In this document: piece after piece, positions 1 to 6,627 of the stretch
How the letters are laid out: each line of letters opens with the position of its first letter
How positions within the stretch are numbered: the first letter of the stretch is position 1
Origin: JACRBK01 sp964427955
GTDB lineage: Bacteria > Chloroflexota > Anaerolineae > Aggregatilineales > Aggregatilineaceae
Assembly: GCA_964427955.1 (NCBI GenBank)
Contig: CAYRWY010000187.1
Coordinates: 1 to 10,537, forward strand
Length of the DNA stretch: 10,537 bases
Reading direction: 5' to 3'
Translations under genes and position numbers: made by a program
The notes under the pieces: model-generated
Databases searched by the model: none
Seen by the model: the letters and a program-made list of their open reading frames with translations, nothing else
Told to the model about the DNA's origin: nothing

Positions 1-3
1 CCT

Positions 4-1368
4 GTGAAAAAAACGACCCTGTTGGCCCTGCTGCTGATCATGGTGATCGGCATAGCGCCGGTCCTGTCGGACGTCCACGCAGCACGGGCACGGTCCACGA
101 TTGAGATCACGTTCGTCCACATCTATTCCGACGAACGCGACGCCCGCAAAACGCTCATTCAGGACATCGCCAACGCCTTCATGGCCGAACATCCGGACAT
201 TGTCGTGAATCTCCAATCGACCACCGACGATTACGGGCAGGTCTTCGAGGGCGCGCTGCTGGCTGCCAGCCAGGGGAATGCGCCCCATATCATCCAGATC
301 GAAGACGTGCTCAGCCAGGTGGCGATTGATTCGCAGTCGTTCGTCAAGATTGGCGACTATGCCAGCCCCGAAGAACTGGCGACGATCCCGGACGTCATCC
401 AGCCGATGCCCAACTACTACGACCTGGACAACGAGATCTGGGGGTTGCCCTGGAACGCCTCGAACCCCGTCATGTACTACAATCCGGACATGTTCACCGC
501 CGCCGGACTTGATCCCGATCAGCCGCCCCAGACTTTCGAGGAAATCACCGCCGCCTGCGACGCGATCATGAAAGCCCAGATCGAGGGCTTGAGCGGCTGC
601 ATCAACTGGCCGGTCAACAGTTGGCTGCCCGAACAATGGCTGTCGATGCAGAACGCGCTGTTCGTGAACAACGACAACGGGCGCAGTGAGCGCGCCAGCG
701 AATCGCTGCTGAATTCGCCGGAGATGCTGAAAATCCTCACCTGGTGGAAAGACTTGAAGGACAAAGGCGACTTCGTGTACAGCGGCACGCCGGATGCTTA
801 CACCGCAGAAGGCCTGATGTTCGTCAGCCAGCGCACGGCGATCCACCTCTCGTCCAGCGCGGGGATCAACACCATCCTGACCTTTGCGCCACAGTTGGGC
901 AAGTTCACCCCGCGCGTGGCCGCCTTCCCGGTCCCGGACGCGAGCGCCACCAACGGCGTGACGCCGGGCGGAGCGGCGCTGTGGGTCCTGGCGGGACACC
1001 CGGACGAAGAAACGCGGGCCGCGGTCGATTTCGTGTTCTACCTGATCAACACGGAGAACATCAACGCCTGGCACAAGGCCAGCGGCTACTTCCCGATCCG
1101 GCAGAGCGCCATCGACGAACTGACCGCCGAGGGCTGGTTCGACACCAACCCGGCCTTTTTCATCCCGCTCCAACAACTGTTGGCCGCGCCGCCCGATGCC
1201 GCCAACGCGGGCGCGCGCATCGGCGCGTCGGAGCAGGTCCGCACCGCCCTGATCGACGCGATCATGTCGGTGTTGGACAACGGCGAAGACCCGGCCTCTG
1301 CGCTGGACGCCGCGAAGAGCCGCGCCGACAAGGCGATCCAGGACTACAACAGCATCATCGGCGGCTAG
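4..1368 (+). CDS. UgpB-like ABC transporter substrate-binding protein
   Basis: Extracellular solute-binding protein (family 1, UgpB-like), which captures a substrate outside the membrane and delivers it to the two permeases downstream. Residues 1-26 are a signal peptide: Lys-Lys, a hydrophobic core, and a VHA|A cleavage site with no lipobox cysteine. The body aligns from memory with E. coli UgpB (438 aa against 454 here) along its length: a GNAP motif at 91-94, PWNASNPVMYYN at 149-160, PGGAALWV at 321-328, WHKASGYFP at 356-364 and ARIG at 404-407. Residues matching the glycerol-3-phosphate contacts of UgpB appear present (Y77, E100, S153, S283-S285, G322-G323, Y362, R405). The GTG start at position 4 is chosen because the signal peptide begins there; its ribosome-binding site lies outside the window. 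The family is sure. The ligand is not, because distant UgpB homologues can bind glycerophosphodiesters or sugars. Confidence 0.93.
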   Translation: MKKTTLLALLLIMVIGIAPVLSDVHAARARSTIEITFVHIYSDERDARKTLIQDIANAFMAEHPDIVVNLQSTTDDYGQVFEGALLAASQGNAPHIIQIEDVLSQVAIDSQSFVKIGDYASPEELATIPDVIQPMPNYYDLDNEIWGLPWNASNPVMYYNPDMFTAAGLDPDQPPQTFEEITAACDAIMKAQIEGLSGCINWPVNSWLPEQWLSMQNALFVNNDNGRSERASESLLNSPEMLKILTWWKDLKDKGDFVYSGTPDAYTAEGLMFVSQRTAIHLSSSAGINTILTFAPQLGKFTPRVAAFPVPDASATNGVTPGGAALWVLAGHPDEETRAAVDFVFYLINTENINAWHKASGYFPIRQSAIDELTAEGWFDTNPAFFIPLQQLLAAPPDAANAGARIGASEQVRTALIDAIMSVLDNGEDPASALDAAKSRADKAIQDYNSIIGG

Positions 1369-1387
1369 CGCCGTTTCTTTCAACCGG

Positions 1388-1420
1388 AAAGTGGGATGAG
1401 CGGCGGACTCATCCCACTTT
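1388..1420 (+). terminator. Perfect 13-bp hairpin after the binding-protein gene
   Basis: The arms AAAGTGGGATGAG (1388-1400) and CTCATCCCACTTT (1408-1420) are perfectly complementary around a 7-base loop. The hairpin starts about 20 bases after the stop codon of the binding-protein gene. It is not followed by a T-run (the next bases are GTGTTGTGAG), so full intrinsic termination is doubtful. By analogy with malE-malF intergenic hairpins it more likely protects the 3' end of the binding-protein mRNA or causes partial termination, giving more binding protein than permease. The hairpin is directly visible; the role is inferred. Confidence 0.7.
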
Positions 1421-1456
1421 GTGTTGTGAGTCACGTCAACGAAAGGCCATTTCAGG

Positions 1457-2863
1457 GTGGAAAAAGAACCTCGACTGCCTGTTTCCCCGCAAACCGCCCA
1501 ACGCGCCCTGCTCATCACCTCGTTGGGGTTTTTGCTGCTGTTCTTCGCCACGCAGTGGAGCGGCATGGTCACGCTCTGGAACCTGCTGTGGGACAGCTTC
1601 CGCTCGATCCCCAACTTCATCGAAGACGTGGGACGCTACTACGAAGCCGCCGATCTCCAGCGGGTCGGGTGGTCCGTGCTCGCCGGGGCGGGCCTGGGCG
1701 GCATCACGACCACCCTGGTAGTCAGAGCCAGGTGGTGGCGGGCGGGATGGCAGATCGCGGGCGGGGCCGTGGTCGGGGCGCTGGGCGCGCAGATCTTGAT
1801 GTATCCCGCGCAGCACTGCACCTACGATCCCGCCATCAGCGGGGCGCAGTTTCGCATCGGCCTGCTGGTCACGGCCCTGAGCGCGCTGATCTTGCTGGTC
1901 CCTTACTGGACGGTGCTGCGGGGCACGTTTCTGGTCCGGCAGCACATCGTCGCGGGGCACTTCCGGGGCTACGGGCTGGCGTATTTCCTGCTGCTGCCCA
2001 CCGTGATCAGCCTGATCGTCTTTCTCTACTATCCCGCCGTGCAGATCATGCTGGTGTCGCTGCGGCGTAAAATCTTCCCGCTGCCCCAGGAACGCTTCGC
2101 CTGTATGCAGAACTACGTCAACGTGACCGAAGACATGGTGTATCGCAACAGCTTCACGACCACGCTGTTCATCACGTTTTTCATCGTGCTGCTGAGCCTG
2201 GCGATCTCGCTGGCGATTGCCGTGTTGGCCTCGCAGAAGATCAAAGGCGCGGGCATCTACCGGACGCTGCTGGTCTGGCCGTATGCGATTTCGCCAGTCG
2301 TGACAGGCATCATCTTCCTGGCGATGTTTCGCGAAAGCGGCGCGGGCTTGCTCAACTGGGCGCTGGATCGCACGCTCGGCGTGGAACCGGGCTGGCTGAC
2401 GGAGCGCAGCCTGGCCCCGTGGGTGATCATCCTGGCCTCGGTCTGGAACCTGCTCGGCTTCAATATCCTGTTCTACGTCGCCGGGCTGCAAAATGTCCCG
2501 ACCGATCTGCTGGAAGCCGCCTCGCTGGATGGCGCGGGACGCGTCCGGCGCTTCTGGCGCATCACCTTTCCGCTGCTGTCGCCCTTCACCTTTTTCCTGC
2601 TGGTCACGGACATCACCTATTCGTTCTACGGCATCTACGGCGTGGTCGATGCGCTGACGCCCGGCGGCGGTCCACGCTTTGGCCCGGGAGGCGAAAGCGG
2701 CGCGACCAATGTGCTGATCTTCAAGCTCTACAAGGATGCGTTCAACACCGGCGCCCCGGCGGGCTTTGGGGCGGCTCAGGCCGTCATGCTGTTCATGATG
2801 GTCGCCGGTCTCACCGTCATCCAGTTCCGGTTTCTCGAACGCCGCGTGACTTACGAGGAGTGA
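1457..2863 (+). CDS. UgpA/MalF-type ABC sugar permease with extended N-terminus
   Basis: First membrane subunit of the importer. The C-terminal part (about residue 172 onward) is a standard binding-protein-dependent permease: core helix 1 at 172-193 and the ATPase-contacting EAA loop at 353-361 (E353, A354, A355, D358, G359, G361), then a UgpA-like segment ending TPGGG. Residues 1-170 are extra. They contain about four hydrophobic segments (near 17-33, 71-89, 98-116 and 133-153) and a loop with a cysteine at 121. Total length is 468 aa, against about 295 for E. coli UgpA and 514 for MalF, whose extension is built differently. The GTG start at 1457 is supported by GAAAGG at 1441-1446. The downstream permease begins 2 bases after this stop, so the two are co-translated. 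Family is certain; substrate unknown. Confidence 0.93.
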   Translation: MEKEPRLPVSPQTAQRALLITSLGFLLLFFATQWSGMVTLWNLLWDSFRSIPNFIEDVGRYYEAADLQRVGWSVLAGAGLGGITTTLVVRARWWRAGWQIAGGAVVGALGAQILMYPAQHCTYDPAISGAQFRIGLLVTALSALILLVPYWTVLRGTFLVRQHIVAGHFRGYGLAYFLLLPTVISLIVFLYYPAVQIMLVSLRRKIFPLPQERFACMQNYVNVTEDMVYRNSFTTTLFITFFIVLLSLAISLAIAVLASQKIKGAGIYRTLLVWPYAISPVVTGIIFLAMFRESGAGLLNWALDRTLGVEPGWLTERSLAPWVIILASVWNLLGFNILFYVAGLQNVPTDLLEAASLDGAGRVRRFWRITFPLLSPFTFFLLVTDITYSFYGIYGVVDALTPGGGPRFGPGGESGATNVLIFKLYKDAFNTGAPAGFGAAQAVMLFMMVAGLTVIQFRFLERRVTYEE

Positions 2864-2865
2864 GC

Positions 2866-3696
2866 ATGACCAACCACCGGCCCCGCTACGCCGTTCACGC
2901 GGCCTTGATCGTCATCTGCCTGCTGCTGGCCTGTCCGGCGCTGTACGCGCTGCAAGTGTCCACCCTGACGCTGGAGCAGGCCTTTGCCATCCCGCCCAAG
3001 CTGTTCCCGCCCTCGACCGACTTCTTCAACAACGTGCAGGGCCTGTTCGAGACGCAGCACTTTGGGCGGCTGATCCTGAACACGTTGATCGTCACGCTGG
3101 TGGTCGTGATCGGCAAAACCGTGCTCTCGATGCTGGCCGGACTGGCCTTCGTCTATTTCCAGTTTCCGGGGAAATGGGTGCTGTTTTTCCTGGTGCTGCT
3201 GACGCTGCTGATGCCTACCGAGCTGATCCTGGTGCCGCTGTCCAACCTGGTCGCCCAACTGAAATGGGTCAAGGACACCCCCAAGCTGGCGCTGACGATG
3301 CCCTTCCTGGCCAGCGCCGTCGGCGTGTTTCTGTTCCGGCAGCACTTCACCAACATCCCGCGCGAACTGCTGGAAGCGGCCCAGATGGATGGCGCAGGCC
3401 CGCTGCGCTTCCTGTTCTGGGTGCTGCTGCCCATGTCGTGGAACGTGATCGGCGCGCACGCCATGATCCAGTTCATCTCGATGTGGCACCAGTACGCCTG
3501 GCCGGTCTTCATCCAGCTCAGCCCCGAAAACCAGATGATCCAGGTCGGCGTGCGGAACTCGGTGATCAGCGGGACGCAGACCGACTTCGGCCTGCTGATG
3601 GCTGCCGGAGTGGTCGCCTCGCTGCCGCCGCTGTTGTTCTTCCTGCTGCTGCAAAAGCAGTTCTTGAGCGGCTTTGCCCTGGTCCGAGAGAAATAA
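2866..3696 (+). CDS. UgpE/MalG-type ABC sugar permease
   Basis: Second membrane subunit of the importer, 276 aa, the usual length for UgpE/MalG proteins. It has an N-terminal helix (about 11-30), a periplasmic-type segment, and then the permease core. The EAA loop reads EAAQMDGAG at residues 170-178 and is the docking site for the ATPase. The tail (residues about 255-276) ends in FLSGFALVREK, resembling the UgpE C-terminus. The ATG at 2866 follows the TGA of the first permease after 2 bases and has GAGGAG at 2855-2860, five bases upstream; longer versions of this frame only overlap the preceding gene. No ATP-binding subunit follows, so the pair probably uses a shared UgpC/MsmK-type ATPase encoded elsewhere. 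The next gene is convergent. Confidence 0.95.
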   Translation: MTNHRPRYAVHAALIVICLLLACPALYALQVSTLTLEQAFAIPPKLFPPSTDFFNNVQGLFETQHFGRLILNTLIVTLVVVIGKTVLSMLAGLAFVYFQFPGKWVLFFLVLLTLLMPTELILVPLSNLVAQLKWVKDTPKLALTMPFLASAVGVFLFRQHFTNIPRELLEAAQMDGAGPLRFLFWVLLPMSWNVIGAHAMIQFISMWHQYAWPVFIQLSPENQMIQVGVRNSVISGTQTDFGLLMAAGVVASLPPLLFFLLLQKQFLSGFALVREK

Positions 3697-3727
3697 AAAA
3701 ACACCCGCGAAAACGCTGCGCGGGTGT
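3694..3727 (-). terminator. Rho-independent terminator of the SIS-isomerase-hydrolase unit
   Basis: Read on the minus strand, ACACCCGCG (3727-3719) pairs with CGCGGGTGT (3709-3701) around a 9-base loop and is followed by a run of seven Ts (3700-3694, interrupted by one A further on). It begins 12 bases after the hydrolase stop codon. The T-run overlaps the stop codon of the convergent permease gene. In the plus direction the hairpin lacks a downstream T-run, so it would terminate the importer operon only weakly. Confidence 0.9.
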
Positions 3728-3739
3728 CGAGGGCAAAGC

Positions 3740-4372
3740 TTAGCCAGGAAACAACGTTCTGACCTTCGCGGCCACGCGCCCGGCCAGCAGGCGATGCGCC
3801 GCCGCATCCAGGTGCACCCCGTCGAGCGGGGAGGGTCCCAGGAATTCGGTGGTATCCAAAAAGGCGCAGCCGTACTGGTCGGCCACGCGGCGGTAATGGC
3901 GGACGATCAGGGGCAGCTTGTCCGCCACGCCGGTGAACATCTCCGGCATATTGCCGGTCAAGGCGCCAAAGGGCGGCGGTGTCAGCAAGAGCACCTGCGG
4001 CGCGCCATTGTGAGGGCCGCTCCGGCTGGTCAGGATAATGTCGATCAGCGTGCCGATTCCCGCCGAAATGTCGAAGGCCGTGAGCGAAAAACGGTGCTTC
4101 AAGTCGTTGGTGCCGAGCATCAGGATCACCAGGTCTAGCGGTCGATGGCTGTCCAGGCAGGGCGGCAGGTAGGTTTTGCCGTTCTTGTGCCCCTCGACGG
4201 GATCGTCCCAGACGGTCGTGCGCCCGCCCAGGCCCTCTTCGATGACGTAATACTCCGCGCCCAATTCGCGTTGGAGTACGCCGGTCCAGCGCACCTCGCG
4301 GGGGAAACGCCCGCCGGTCGAGGCATCCGCGCCCCAGGTATTGGAATCGCCATAACACAGGATCGATTTCAT
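3740..4372 (-). CDS. SGNH/GDSL-family hydrolase (MsAcT/arylesterase-like)
   Basis: Serine esterase or acyl hydrolase of the SGNH fold, 210 aa, without a signal peptide and so probably cytoplasmic. Block I is GDSN with nucleophile S10, block II is the glycine segment EEGLGGRTT, block III is GTND, and block V is DGVH with D184 and H187 completing the triad. The segments VRWTGVL, VIEEGL..RTT and LPLDLVI.MLGTND resemble the Mycobacterium smegmatis acyltransferase/esterase MsAcT, recalled from memory. The ATG is preceded by GGAG eight bases upstream, and the gene lies 20 bases after the isomerase gene, so it is the last gene of that operon. A plausible role is removing acetyl or other acyl groups from imported sugars; this is inferred from context only. 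True substrate unknown. Confidence 0.9.
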   Translation of the reverse strand: MKSILCYGDSNTWGADASTGGRFPREVRWTGVLQRELGAEYYVIEEGLGGRTTVWDDPVEGHKNGKTYLPPCLDSHRPLDLVILMLGTNDLKHRFSLTAFDISAGIGTLIDIILTSRSGPHNGAPQVLLLTPPPFGALTGNMPEMFTGVADKLPLIVRHYRRVADQYGCAFLDTTEFLGPSPLDGVHLDAAAHRLLAGRVAAKVRTLFPG

Positions 4373-4392
4373 AGCGGCTTCTCCGTGCGCGC

Positions 4393-5811
4393 TTAGCTGG
4401 CAGCGTGGTGATAGACTTCCCAGCCGAAATAGGTCTCGAAGACTTCCGCCAGGATGTCCGACGAGGGCGCTGCCGCCATCGCGGCGTGATGCTCGTAGCC
4501 ATTCTTGCAGATGTAGCGCATCAACTTTTGCAGTTCGGGCACTTCGACCACGGCCCGGCTGCCAAAGGTGTCGAGCGGATCGTCCACGAAGCGCCCGTCG
4601 CCGACGTAGGTGCGGATCTGGCCGTGCTGATCGTCGGTGGTGAGGCGGGCATAGCTCATCGGCCCGGCGGGGGTGCGTCCCGCCACCGTGCCGTAAGTGT
4701 TCTCCGTGCCGAGCGTCGTCGCCAGGATTTCGGCGTTAGCCATCTTCACGTCGTCGAAGAAGCTCTTGGCCCAGTTGCCGCAGTGGAACAGCACGCACTT
4801 GTTGGGATCGTCACCGTAGTTGTTGTTCCAGTCCACCAGCGCGCCGGGTCTGCCGGTCGCGAGCGTGAGGGCGAACATCGACGTCACGCCGGTGATGTCC
4901 ACTTCGCACGCGCTGGGCATCAACTGCTCGCTCATCATGCTCATCAGGGTGCAGACGTTGATCCCGTAGTTCTGCTGCAACGAGGTCCAGCATTGCAGGG
5001 CCGTAGCTTGCAGATCATAATTCGCCATCCAATCGTCGATCACGATCCCCAGCTTCGCCATCTTGACCACGGCGGGGGCAGGCACGCCGTCGGTCCGCAC
5101 GTAGCCGCGAATCGACTCCAGCTTGGTCTTGACCTTCGGATCGTTGTCGGCCAGCTTATTCGCCCAGCCGAACAGCTCGGACATGTCCAGGGTCGTCACG
5201 CTGATCCCGGCCCCTTGCAGCAGTTTCTCGCTGTAACGGGTGGTGTTGAAGTTGCCAGGCCGCGCGCCAATCGCGCCCAGCCGGGCGTTCCGCAGCCCCT
5301 TGACGGTGCGGCAGACCGCCACGAATTTCTGAAGATCGGCCTTGAACGAGGCGCTCGTGGGACGGACGGTGTGCTGGGTGGTCAGCGAGAAGGGGAAACC
5401 GTACTGCACCAGGTTGTTGCAGACGGAAATCTTGCCGCAGAAGGCGTCCCGGCGGCGCTCGACGCTGAACTTGTCCAGATCGTCGGGATAGGCCTGGACC
5501 AGGATCGGCACGTTCAAGCCGGAGAGCTTGATCGTATCCGCCACGCCTTTTTCGTCGCCGAAGTTAGGCAGCACGACCAGGATGCCGTCGATCCGATCCC
5601 GGTGCTCACGGAACAGGGCCGCGCACTTTTTCGCATGTTCCCAGGTTTCCACGCCGCCGAGCTTGGTCGCGTCTTCGTCCAGGATGACCGATCCGATGCC
5701 GAACTCGTCCAACACGGCCAGGATGTCCTGGCGCCCTTCCGTCACCAGCCGGTCGGGGAAGAAATCACGGTTGCCAACGATCACCCCTAAGGTAATTTTT
5801 CCAAGCTCCAT
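4393..5811 (-). CDS. L-fucose/L-arabinose isomerase family protein
   Basis: Metal-dependent aldose-ketose isomerase of the FucI/AraA superfamily, 472 aa, cytoplasmic. An N-terminal Rossmann-like region (about 1-170) precedes the catalytic half. Candidate metal and catalytic residues are E303 in CEVD, D327 in VDWNN, H343 in LFHCGNW and H441/H442 in YEHHAAM. Their order and spacing match E306/E333/H350/H450 of AraA, and the first two resemble E337/D361 of FucI. It is shorter than E. coli FucI (591 aa), so it belongs to the shorter fucose-isomerase-like group whose members act on various sugars. The start has AAAGGA at 5819-5824, seven bases upstream. It lies 36 bases after the SIS gene and 20 before the hydrolase, inside one operon. 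Candidate substrates are L-fucose, D- or L-arabinose, or a related aldose; the sequence does not decide. Confidence 0.9.
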   Translation of the reverse strand: MELGKITLGVIVGNRDFFPDRLVTEGRQDILAVLDEFGIGSVILDEDATKLGGVETWEHAKKCAALFREHRDRIDGILVVLPNFGDEKGVADTIKLSGLNVPILVQAYPDDLDKFSVERRRDAFCGKISVCNNLVQYGFPFSLTTQHTVRPTSASFKADLQKFVAVCRTVKGLRNARLGAIGARPGNFNTTRYSEKLLQGAGISVTTLDMSELFGWANKLADNDPKVKTKLESIRGYVRTDGVPAPAVVKMAKLGIVIDDWMANYDLQATALQCWTSLQQNYGINVCTLMSMMSEQLMPSACEVDITGVTSMFALTLATGRPGALVDWNNNYGDDPNKCVLFHCGNWAKSFFDDVKMANAEILATTLGTENTYGTVAGRTPAGPMSYARLTTDDQHGQIRTYVGDGRFVDDPLDTFGSRAVVEVPELQKLMRYICKNGYEHHAAMAAAPSSDILAEVFETYFGWEVYHHAAS

Positions 5812-5847
5812 CTCAAATTCCTTTCATCATAGGTATCAGCATCGTTT

Positions 5848-6465
5848 TTACACTTCGGGGGCGCCGGGTTTTCCGGCCAATTTCCGGCCCATCGCGCCCC
5901 CCGGATGAGTTCTGGCAAAGGCTTCTTTGGTCTGCCCGCGCAGTTGCAGCAGAACCGTGCACAGCGCATCGCCCATCGCGCAGGCGGTGAGCGAACTCCC
6001 GGTGGCGATCACGCCCAGCGCGTCGGCGTCGGCCCGCGGTTGGATGCGCAGGATCAGATCGCAGGATTTACCCAGCGTCGAGTCCGGTTCTTCGGTGAAC
6101 GCGATGGTTCGAGCGCCGCGCTGGCGGGCAATCGCCGCCAGGTGGTTGACCTCGGTCGTTTCGCCGCCGCGTGAGACCAGGATCACGACATCACGGTCTG
6201 TCACCGTGCCCGACAACCCGTGCTGGCTGTCGCCGGGATGGAGGAACATCGCGGGGGTGCCGCAGCAGGTCAGCAGGTGGGCCAGCCGCGCGCTGACCGG
6301 GTGGGAGGTTCCCGCCCCGGACACAAACACGTGGCCCTGGCAGTTCAGGAGGGCATACGCCACTTCGACGAAGTGCTCGTCAAGTTGATCGAACAGCGTG
6401 GCCAGGCTGGATATTTCTTGCTCGATCACGGCCCGCGCCGCGGCCAGGATTTCCTCAGGTGACAT
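5848..6465 (-). CDS. SIS-domain sugar-phosphate isomerase, KdsD/GutQ-like without CBS domains
   Basis: Single SIS domain of 205 aa, a fold that binds phosphosugars. It resembles the SIS half of KdsD/KpsF/GutQ (arabinose-5-phosphate isomerases): VFVSGAGTSH at 46-55, LHPGDSQHG at 75-83, VSRGGETTEV at 97-106 and the C-terminal THPGGAMGRKL at 186-196 with H187. The paired CBS domains of KdsD are absent. The active-site lysine of KdsD (GxGKSG) is replaced by T53, and the acidic residue near E152 is shifted or lost (RADADALG, 144-151). The same reaction is therefore not assured; 6-phospho-3-hexuloisomerase or another ketose-phosphate isomerase is an alternative. The ATG at 6465 is chosen because the in-frame extension upstream runs through an AT-rich promoter region and does not look coding. 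The ribosome-binding site is weak (GGATCGGG). First gene of its operon. Confidence 0.88.
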   Translation of the reverse strand: MSPEEILAAARAVIEQEISSLATLFDQLDEHFVEVAYALLNCQGHVFVSGAGTSHPVSARLAHLLTCCGTPAMFLHPGDSQHGLSGTVTDRDVVILVSRGGETTEVNHLAAIARQRGARTIAFTEEPDSTLGKSCDLILRIQPRADADALGVIATGSSLTACAMGDALCTVLLQLRGQTKEAFARTHPGGAMGRKLAGKPGAPEV

Positions 6466-6510
6466 GCCGCCCGATCCGTTCGATGTAGTCCAGCTTGATG
6501 AATATAAATT

Positions 6511-6538
6511 CACAGTTGTAATATTATTCAACCCTGTG
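6511..6538 (-). promoter_or_regulatory. Candidate operator: AT-rich interrupted dyad
   Basis: On the plus strand CACAGTTG (6511-6518) and CAACCCTGTG (6529-6538) form an imperfect dyad around TAATATTATT. It lies just downstream of the -10 hexamer, across the expected transcription start of the SIS-isomerase-hydrolase unit, which is where a repressor would act. The region is strikingly AT-rich against its GC-rich surroundings. The dyad is visible; regulator binding is inferred, and no regulator gene is in the window. Confidence 0.4.
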
Positions 6539-6541
6539 GAT

Positions 6542-6570
6542 ATGGTATGCCAGTTTTGAGAGGTTGTCAA
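6542..6570 (-). promoter_or_regulatory. Sigma-70-type promoter for the SIS-isomerase-hydrolase operon
   Basis: On the minus strand a perfect TTGACA -35 (6570-6565) is followed after exactly 17 bases by TACCAT (6547-6542), which matches four of six bases of TATAAT. Transcription would start near 6535, leaving an untranslated leader of about 70 bases before the SIS start codon. It lies just downstream of the rpe terminator, so it marks an independent unit. Confidence 0.7.
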
Positions 6571-6577
6571 CACGCCC

Positions 6578-6608
6578 AAACAAAAAGCAGGGATCGGAGT
6601 CCCTGCTT
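6578..6608 (-). terminator. Rho-independent terminator after rpe
   Basis: On the minus strand AAGCAGGGA (6608-6600) pairs with TCCCTGCTT (6593-6585) around a 6-base loop. It is followed by a T-rich tract (TTT, G, TTT). It begins 19 bases after the epimerase stop codon and ends the GH3-GH42-rpe transcription unit. Confidence 0.9.
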
Positions 6609-6627
6609 CGCGTGTTTGGTGCGTCTA

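Noticed and set aside
744..1721. Plus-strand open frame spanning the end of the binding-protein gene and the start of the permease
   Set aside because: It overlaps two well-supported genes in another frame and has an Arg/Gly-rich shadow composition.
1436..2491. Long open frame on the minus strand opposite the first permease
   Set aside because: Its product is rich in Gln, Arg, Asp and His with low-complexity composition, as expected for the antisense of a GC-rich membrane-protein gene; the plus-strand permease is clearly real.
3697..3739. Bidirectional terminator also ending the importer operon
   Set aside because: The T-run lies only on the minus-strand side; the plus-strand transcript has CGAGGGC after the hairpin, so efficient termination of the importer mRNA is not supported.
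4405..5790. 461-codon open frame on the plus strand opposite the isomerase gene
   Set aside because: The product is an Arg/His/Gly-rich antisense shadow with no recognisable family, while the minus strand encodes a complete isomerase.
6466..6579. N-terminal extension of the SIS protein to a start at 6579
   Set aside because: The extension would cross the promoter hexamers and AT-rich leader, and its residues look non-coding; the SIS homology begins just after the ATG at 6465.
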